Assembly: GCA_004794655.1 (NCBI GenBank)
Contig: SMMW01000033.1
Coordinates: 3,445,501-3,509,500 of the forward strand
Reading direction: 5' to 3'
DNA: 64,000 bases
Source of the DNA: Marisa cornuarietis
Lineage: Eukaryota; Mollusca; Gastropoda; Architaenioglossa; Ampullariidae
The notes beneath the pieces were generated by a model. That model did no database searches and had not been told where the DNA came from. It saw only the letters and a list, made by a program, of their open reading frames with translations. This document shows positions 56,253 to 64,000 of the stretch, in pieces. How positions within the stretch are numbered: position 1 is the first letter of the stretch; each line of letters opens with the position of its first letter. The translations under genes and the position numbers were made by a program.

Positions 56253-57523
56253 TTCGCGCGCCAGTGAGAACGGCAGAGAAAGACTAGAAATGAGGAGATG
56301 TAAGGACTTCGGCCTGACATGCTGTGTGCACGAATATTATTGCACATCTAAGTTAAGAACCAGATAAAATTTGAGAGAAAACAGAGCGTACCACGTGTTG
56401 TGGAGTGAGAGATGCCGGGGAAAAGAGGGAAGGGATAAAGGGAAAGTTAAAAGCAAGAAAAAGGTAGCGCCACAACTCCCTAACTCCTCTTCTCTTTCTC
56501 TTGTGTGGTGTGTGTGTGAGAGAGAGAGAGTGAGGGGAAAGAGAGAGAGAGGGGAAGGGTGGCTTTGGTTCATTACTATATGCTAATTCTATTAATCTTA
56601 GTGAATGACTCTGTTCCCAACATGTGATGCAACAGAAGACTCCCTCTTACAATGGCTGCAGAATTTATGGACACCACATGTGAAAATTTATGGACACTAC
56701 ATGTGAAAATACATGGGTGCTTCTCTCTCTTTATCTCTCTCTCTCTCTCCCTCCACTTTCTGTTAAAATCAAAATGCCCTTTTGTGAAAGCTAACTTTAT
56801 TCAGCACTATGTTGTATGAACCTGTCACCAACTTCGAGCTTCCTTTTGTGTTACACTTGGGTGAGCCTTTTCACAGAATAATCCAAATCAGACATGAAAG
56901 TGAGCTCAGATTTCCTGACATGGTAACAAAACATCACGTTCTCATCATTTTATTGCAAATATGCATTGCTAATATTAAATTTCTTAATTTTTTTATCTGC
57001 TTTTTTTAAAATCTCACAGGTAGGTTGACCCAGATTCGTGCTACTAACATCACAGAAAACGGCAACAAATAAAACAGCTTCGAAGCTTCAGTGTCTGTGT
57101 CTTCACGGGAAAAAAGTCTTGATCTCTTTCTTAAGTGCAGGTGAGAGGTCTTATACTTAATGTTGTGTGTAACATGAAGAAAACATTTTTTATTAATTAT
57201 AAATGCTAATCTTGTAATGAATTCCAATCATTCTTTCAAAATGTTTTATGTGCGTGGTAGAAGGGAAACGTGTGATGTTGTGACAGTTTTTGTAGGTCGA
57301 TGGGTTCACTGCGCAGCAAATTCCGTGAACTCTATTTTCCAGTATTACTTTCAGCAACTGATTGAAAAATCACATTTCTGCTCAGTCACCCCAGACTGTA
57401 CATGCACATACTTTGTCAGCGAAAGTAATCACAGAAGAGTGAAACACATATACACGCGCGCTCACCTACATGTACGCACGCATGAATGCGCGCACGAACA
57501 CTGATAATTACAGATTAAAGAGT

Positions 57524-57605
57524 TCACACACACACACACACACACACTCTCTCTCTCACACACACACACACGCACACACGCGCGCGCACGGATTCACACA
57601 CACAC
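57524..57605 (+). repeat. (CA)n(CT)n(CA)n(CG)n compound microsatellite
   Basis: Mixed CA, CT and CG dinucleotide blocks. Confidence 0.95.
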
Positions 57606-57834
57606 TAGCTATTTAAAATTATAAATGAACTTCTGCAATGTAAAAGAATATAAAATCGATTCTATTTTATTACTAACCTATTAATAGCTTCATTATTAAT
57701 TTTTTTATAGTAGATTATTGTAGTGAGTGCATTTGATTAGCTTTTTATTACTACGTGATATTTTTTGCTCAAGCTAAAGACTTTTCAGTACTTCAAAGTG
57801 TCACTTTTATGATCGTGCATAGAGAATAAAATTG

Positions 57835-57907
<73 letters not shown>
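57835..57907 (+). repeat. (ATC)n microsatellite
   Basis: About 24 pure ATC units. Confidence 0.98.
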
Positions 57908-57908
<1 letters not shown>

Positions 57909-58129
57909 CGGGGAGCTCTATTGCCGTTAGGGGGAAGTCAGACAGTGAAATGCAGTGTGACATGATGTTAGCAGCAGGCAGCCTATTATTTTCAGCTCTC
58001 TTCGTCATTTTTCGGCAGTTTAGTTAGCCCTATAACACGAACTCTCAAAGTGTACTTTGCTGAGAGAAGAATCCGCGTGTCTGTAGAAATGGTACAAGAA
58101 ATATCCCGACAGTCTAAAGACCCTTTTAT

Positions 58130-58600
58130 TGTCGTCATCCCCTGTAGATGCCCGGAAATATCAAAAAGTGCATCCTAGTTACCCATACAAAAGAGAGTTA
58201 TTTTCAGTGCTTTGCACAAAGCATTAAAATTTACTGTGCAGCAAAACTATGGAACTTTCTCCCCTTCCATGTCCGCCACCTACACACCACTGAGTCCTTT
58301 AGTCACTTCTTCCTTATACACTACTCCCAACAACACTCCACACAATGCTAGTCTCCTCGCCTTCCTCTGCAGAATCACGATACCCGATTCTCGCTACCCT
58401 GTTCGTCTTTGTGTTTTCTATATTTGTCTTTTATTAGTCCTCTTTTATCAGTCATCAGCATTGTTGTTTATCCTTCCGTTCCTTGGTATGTTGTCCGTGT
58501 CTCGTTCTTGTCTCAAGCGCTAAGAGCACACTCCTTACGAGGGTGAGTAGGTGCTTTACAAATCAAGCGGTTTATTATTATTATTATTATTATTCAAAGG
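58130..58600 (+). mobile_element. Decayed non-LTR retrotransposon 3' end (family A, copy 2)
   Basis: The translation includes AAKLWNFLPFHVRHLHTT followed by ESFSHFFLIHYS, corresponding to the conserved WNxLPxxxR...F..LKTHLF C-terminal pattern of non-LTR retrotransposon ORF2, here degraded. Downstream it shares CCACACAATGCT, TTTGTGTTTTCTAT, AAGCGCTAAGAGCA and TACAAATC with the copy at 5560-6062, and ends in (TTA)n at about 58572-58594. It is 5'-truncated, as usual for such elements. Confidence 0.7.
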
Positions 58601-59008
58601 ATTTAAATCTATATTGAATGATTTATAGTGTATTACGACCGCCATTAGGTATAAATCGTACTTGTACAGAACATTTAAATTTATATGAATTATTACCAGC
58701 CTTAAATCTAAACTGCATATATTTCAGAGCAGTTAACTATACAGTGTTTTACTACTACACTAGGTCTAAATTTTAAGTGTATTTAAAATATAACTTGTAG
58801 AATCGATAATTGAATTTGTGAAAATTCAAAATTACAGAATATTTAACATAGCAAAATCTAAATTGAGTCTGGTACAAAACATTCAATGTTATAGATTATT
58901 ATTGTCGCTATTATTGCATTATTGTCATTCATTTGCTGATTCGTGTGTTGTTTGTGTGGATGGCTGTCGGTTTGTTTGTAGTCTTCATTGTACAGCGCAT
59001 AAACCTCG

Positions 59009-59009
<1 letters not shown>

Positions 59010-59066
<57 letters not shown>

Positions 59067-59093
59067 GTCGTCGTCGTCGTCGTCGTCGTCGTC
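59010..59093 (+). repeat. (ATC)n(GTC)n compound microsatellite
   Basis: About 19 ATC units change sharply to about nine GTC units, as if a single A/G variant had been amplified. Frames give poly-Ser, poly-Asp or poly-Met artefacts. Confidence 0.98.
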
Positions 59094-59463
59094 GGCCGGC
59101 TGGTGTCTTGGTGCGAGTCGAGCACACACCCGTGTGGGTGTTCACCTGTAGCGGAGGGTGATCTAACCGACACTTAATGTGTCTTTCAGCTGTTGCAGGA
59201 TTACCAGGAGATTAGTCCTGTTGAAGCTCTGGCCTCCGAGGGCTTTGTGACGCAGCAATGGGGGAAAATTACGACTTGAAACGAACTCACACTCAAAGTT
59301 CGATGTGAACGAGGACGAGTCACACCCTTTGTACCGTAGGTGTTGCAGAGAATAAAGAGAGATCAGGGTAGCACGCCGTATGTCAATGGACGGATTTGCG
59401 TCTCTTTATGCATTTGTGGGTGAGTGCACATTTAAAACGCGCGTGTGTTTATTTATAATCTTG

Positions 59464-59519
59464 TGTGTGTGTGTGTGTGTCTGTGTTTTGTGTGTGTGAG
59501 TGTGTGTGTCTGTGTGAGT
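59464..59519 (+). repeat. Imperfect (GT)n tract
   Basis: GT run with CT and GA interruptions. Confidence 0.93.
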
Positions 59520-61900
59520 ACGCGCACGCGATAAAAACTGGTTTTCTAATCGAGAATTTTTAATAAATGCCATCGGATTTTAAACAAAAAAATAAGCATT
59601 CACACTTCAATTAAATTAAAAAGGTGCCAGTCTTTCTTTTCATACGACTGAGGACTCTTTAGAAATTCTGAAATATTTTTGTGCTGAAATACATGTTTTA
59701 TTATACTTTTTCTTCCAAATTTATAGACAGCTGGTGCTGATTAAAGTGTTTTAGAATTAAGTACGGTATCCTTTTACTGGCATTATGGAGAGCATTACAC
59801 TATCCAGTGAGACACACAGTATATTTAGTCATCCCCTAGAACTGTACCAAAATTTCAACGACAATGTTTAATTGCTTCTGCATTTTACTGCTGCTGCTGC
59901 TGCTGAAAATGATGATGATGATGTGTTGCTGTGGCTGCGCTAACCGCTTTGCCCATAATATTATCGCCTGCACGTCACCGTATTGTATAACCGGTTAAAG
60001 AAAAGATGAAAAATAAGGACAGCTTCTATGCATTTTCTAGCAAGAGCTAGGAAAAAAAAGAGACCGCAACAGCCTTGCAGTTAATGCAGATCGATCAAAG
60101 GAGGGAAGAAGTGCTGCAGCTCTTTCGTGCAGCCTTGTGAAGCTTGTTCCCCATACCCCTCCCCTACTCTCGCCCCTCGCTTGCTATTGTGATTGCATTC
60201 ATGGCACGACCTGATTGCCGTTCCAGCAATAAAAGGTAAACAAGACACTCAAGTAGGACAACAAAGAAACTTGTTTTGACTCGTGAACTACCTTTGAACT
60301 ATACCCACCAGCCTTCCTCTCCTCCTCTATCCCACTTCCCTCTCTCCCCCCCCCCCCCGACAACCTCTCCCTGATCGACAAACATCGAACCGTTGACAAG
60401 AACATGGTTTATGGCTAATATTTTTGCTTATTGTGATGCAGACCCACATCAAGATTTTGAGGCTGCTTTTTTATTACGGTCCTTAGCGATTGGTTGCGAA
60501 AGTTTTCGCAGATAGTGATAGATTAGAAACAGCTGTTTTCCACAAAAGAATGAGAATAATATAAAAGAAAGAGAGAACAGGGGTAAAGAAGAAAGAGTGA
60601 AAGAGAAAAGAGGAAGAAAGTCTTTCCTGCTGATGATAATGATGCTTGTGGTGCTTCTGCTAGTAGTGTTGCTACTCTTCATAATGATTGGCAACGATAA
60701 GGTTGATGAAGCCTCTTACGGCGATAACTCTAGTTTACACATCACCAGGAAAACCTCACAATCAGATACAGCAAACATTTCAACACTGTTTACAGCAACG
60801 CAGTGATAGATTTCTTATTCATTTTTCTATTCGATTGTCTACTACCGGAGTCCTTGTCACGCTTTTGTCACTGCTCTGTTGTCTACAATCGTCACTGTTC
60901 TGTCGTCCTCTTAGATGACAGCAAACATTAATCTGCGTCTGACACCTGACCTGACTGCGCGAGCGCGACAAAGTGCGTTGTTACCTGGACACTTTCCTCT
61001 CGCCAAACCTCTCATTGTAACCTCGGGGACTGTTTGAGCTCGCATACAGACGGAACAAAAGTGGGTTATTCGAACCTTCTACACGAGAATAAAGAGATGA
61101 GCAGGGTTTTCTAGCGACTGCAGCTCCCCGGGGTGCTGGGATTATGACCGGCTTGTTGAAGGAAGCAGAGAAATTTGAGACGCGGACATTTATTTAAATC
61201 TCATCCGAAAATTTAAAAATCGCAGAGTGAAAAACACGTACATTTTTCTCCTTTTAGTTAAGTTTCAAAGACAATTTAATATGGTAATAGTTTGCTAGGT
61301 GATCGAGTTAAATTTTTGTTTGTTGTTGTGGAACAAGCTGGACGTGGATTTTACTATCGCTATTTCTGCTTTGATTCAAAATAAACATTTTATCTTAACT
61401 GGTACTAAATTTTGTTCAAGCAGAGCTACCATACTGCGCTATCAATATTAAAAAAAAGTATTTTTGAAAAATAGTGTTCAAGCAGTCCGTTGAATCTGAA
61501 AAGAGACTTCGGTAGTTTTGTAGAAACCTTGGTAAAAGGTTTGGCTGCCATCTTGACACTACCGTTTTATTTGTTCCAAATCTTTTTACACATGGGGCTT
61601 ACGTATAAAATATTTATTGACTGACACAGCTAAAAGTTTGAACGATAACTGAGGAATTACATAAACGTAGATTAAACTAGTCCTATGCTGTGTTGAGTTT
61701 AATGGGGGGGGGGGGAATCACCATCAACATTTTTCTCCTTATTTTCATTCACGTTTTAGCAATTAATAATCATTTTTGTAAATACAGTATATTCTCTGCC
61801 TACACTCTCTACCTGCCTAAGATATTTTTCACATTGTTTAAAGCTCAGGGGTGGGGGTTAATTAAAATGGTTCTCAGAACTAGCATGTTACACGTTTCAA

Positions 61901-61903
<3 letters not shown>

Positions 61904-61935
<32 letters not shown>
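61904..61935 (+). repeat. (GT)n microsatellite
   Basis: About 16 GT units. Confidence 0.97.
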
Positions 61936-61938
<3 letters not shown>

Positions 61939-62984
61939 GGCGCGCGTGCTTATGCGTGCGTGTCTGATTTAGAACGAGTGCTGTGGAATAACACCAGTAA
62001 AAAAAAAAGAGACCAGAAGCTTGCTTACAGGTGTAAACACAATCACACAGTTTTCCCAAAATGCAAATGAGCGACCTCATCAACCTTCAGAGTTGGAAAA
62101 CAGCCATCTACAGTAACCCTGAGAATAATGACTCAGAGCATGCTAGACGGACGCAGATGAATCTCACCCACAAAGTCTTTCAAAAACATTTTACAGGAAA
62201 TGCATTTATCAGGCAATTTGCGATGTTGGATTTTCCTGAATTCGATTGTCCGGGATCATTAAGATAACGACCTTTCGCGTTTTCTCACAGTGTTTAACAG
62301 ATCTCTCGTATAAATCCAGTGCTGTCTTTAATTTCTATGTAGCAACTACCTACCTGTAATGTGACATTATTTGTCCAGATCACTGCAGTAAGCCAGGTAA
62401 ATCAGAGAAAATCTGGGATTATTCCAGATAGTAACCACAGAGGTTACAAAAGTCGTGCTACAAAAGTCAAAGTTTACTGCGCAGACGTGAATTTCAACTG
62501 AAACACTGATCATTACAGTCCTAGGTTAACGTTCTTACGCACATTTTACTAAATTACTCAATTATTCTCAATCATACTCAATTATTAAAATTACTGAATA
62601 ACGTTTTAGCAGATTCCGCCGTTTCTTTTCTCATCTTCCTTCACTATTTAACATTTTTTGTTGGTTGAGCGTAGCAAAGGGTGTTGTAAAGAGATATTTA
62701 ACTAGTCGGGAAGCTATTAGAATGGATTTTAAATGATAAAAGTATTAATTCTCAAAGAACTCATAAAGGGTTACTTGCATAAGCGCAAAGCTGAACATTC
62801 TACCTACAATACTTCTCTGTGGTTAGCAGTTCGGACTGACCTCGACTACCTGGTTTGCTACACTGGGCTGTTACCTGTAAGATTTGGCCTCAGGAATACG
62901 TGTCTGAGAGGTGAAAACCTCCCAGCCAGGTCGGTGGCTCCAGTTCGCTCCTGGATGCGCCTCACATGACACGTGACAAAGTTT

Positions 62985-63135
62985 GAGTTCGCTTCTCTCG
63001 CCCAAGTGTACTTCAATGCCTTGCCCTGCCACTTCACACAGTGCTACATACCTTCCAGGATTCCAGGCTAGCCTCAAGACCCATCTCTTTCTTAAATACT
63101 CCCAATATTCCAAAGCTTAATAATAAGAATAAGAA

Positions 63136-63178
<43 letters not shown>

Positions 63179-63195
63179 TAATAATAATATAATTC
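62985..63195 (+). mobile_element. Decayed non-LTR retrotransposon C-terminal fragment with (TAA)n tail
   Basis: Two frames together give FNALPCHFTQC and, after a frameshift, GFQASLKTHLFLKYSQYSKA and a stop (63118-63120), matching the WNxLPxH...FxxxLKTHLF terminus. It is followed directly by an A/T-rich tail and (AAT)n to 63193. It lacks the family A 3' UTR, so it is a related but different element. Confidence 0.65.
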
Positions 63196-63628
63196 TTCCA
63201 AGAACGTCGCTCTCTAGACAGTCATCTAATTTTTATTAATGAAATGATGTAACATGTGTATATAGTAAAATAAAACATTTAGTGTGAATTAATATCTAAA
63301 TGATGCACAGCAGACCAGAGGTGATCAGTGTTCTATTGGTCGAAAAGTCTTTTTCTTTTTTATTGTTAGTCTTAAGAACGGAAAATGAATGACAGTGCAG
63401 ACCGAAGTAGAGTCTGCTCTTGACTTAAAGACGCGAAGAAAAGATTTGATGAGAAACATGTTAAATTATTAACAATACAAGAAAGTATAGGTTTTAGCGA
63501 TATATATATATATATAAACCCTAGAAATGGAATATAAGAGATTGAGGAGTGATTGGCATCTTCATTCTTTCTGAACCAACAACCACAGAGTAGTACGTAA
63601 ATAAACATATGCATGAACATCCCCCCAC

Positions 63629-63631
<3 letters not shown>

Positions 63632-63691
<60 letters not shown>
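63632..63691 (+). repeat. (CA)n microsatellite
   Basis: About 30 CA units. Confidence 0.98.
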
Positions 63692-63692
<1 letters not shown>

Positions 63693-63971
63693 CACGTGTG
63701 TGTATGTGTGTGGAGGAGTTTCGCGGAAGAGGGATATTCTCAGTCTAAAAGCCGACATGTCCGATCTGGTGTGATCGATTTTAAGGACATCTGCCCATTG
63801 GTGCGGTGAGTGCGCGGATGGTATGCAGGAAACCGAACTGACTACACTGATCCGAAAACTCTGAGCTGGCTTCACCGCCAGGAGTTCTCTTCCTGCGACT
63901 GCACGCAAAGAAAGTGAACTACAATACAGATCTCGAGCTTATGTGAAATACATTCAAAATATGACAGAAAA

Positions 63972-64000
63972 AATTGATTGATTGATTGATTGATTGATTG
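63972..64000 (+). repeat. (ATTG)n microsatellite running off the window end
   Basis: At least seven ATTG/TGAT units, truncated by the window edge. Confidence 0.95.

Larger units (their letters stand above)
47212..64000. other. 5' flank and upstream intergenic region of Pitx
   Basis: Includes the unmapped Pitx 5' UTR and promoter. The sequence immediately upstream of the ATG, and especially 48.1-49.3 kb, is CpG-dense. Beyond about 50.5 kb it becomes AT-rich, with simple repeats, an inverted repeat, a tandem duplication and two retrotransposon 3' ends. Stretches at 52.1-54.2, 54.4-56.0 and 59.5-61.9 kb contain nothing I can identify as a gene. Confidence 0.65.

Noticed and set aside
63372..63908. 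178-codon minus-strand ORF
   Set aside because: Contains a long Val-Cys run from the (CA)n tract; no domain.

Overview
This is a stretch of animal nuclear DNA, AT-leaning and very rich in microsatellites, dominated by one homeobox gene on the minus strand. Three coding exons join in frame into a complete 371-residue Pitx-type transcription factor: a K50 paired-like homeodomain, the Pitx-typical FNGLMQP and CPYAPP blocks, and a C-terminal OAR motif. The sequence resembles lophotrochozoan, most likely molluscan (perhaps gastropod), Pitx. That placement is inference from the protein and from the genome style (long introns, abundant (AC)n/(TTA)n/(ATC)n tracts, retrotransposon tails ending in TTA repeats); the species cannot be named from the window alone.

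Layout, left to right. Positions 1-16302 are 3' flank: no convincing protein gene, several minisatellites, and two decayed non-LTR retrotransposon 3' ends (5560-6062 minus; 8250-8820 plus). Positions 16303-16863 are the last Pitx coding exon. 16864-26550 is intron 2 (9.7 kb). 26551-26759 is the middle exon, carrying most of the homeobox. 26760-46865 is intron 1 (20.1 kb), with a 37-bp minisatellite of about 17 units. 46866-47211 is the first coding exon, with an unusual His/Ser repeat. 47212-64000 is 5' flank: a CpG-dense block (about 48.1-49.3 kb) that is the best promoter candidate, a tandemly duplicated (GT)n locus at 51.4-51.8 kb, an 18-bp perfect inverted repeat at 54.2 kb, and two more retrotransposon 3' ends (58130-58600; 62985-63195).

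How it works together: the window is in effect one developmental regulator with its introns and flanks. Pitx proteins act downstream of Nodal in left-right asymmetry in deuterostomes and in snails, and also in head, pituitary-equivalent and muscle patterning. The large gene-free introns and flanks fit a gene under complex cis-regulation, but no enhancer can be proven from one sequence. I found no tRNA, rRNA, CRISPR array, operon or second protein-coding gene. Nearly all other open reading frames are low-complexity translations of microsatellites. I did not find a novel multi-gene system here.
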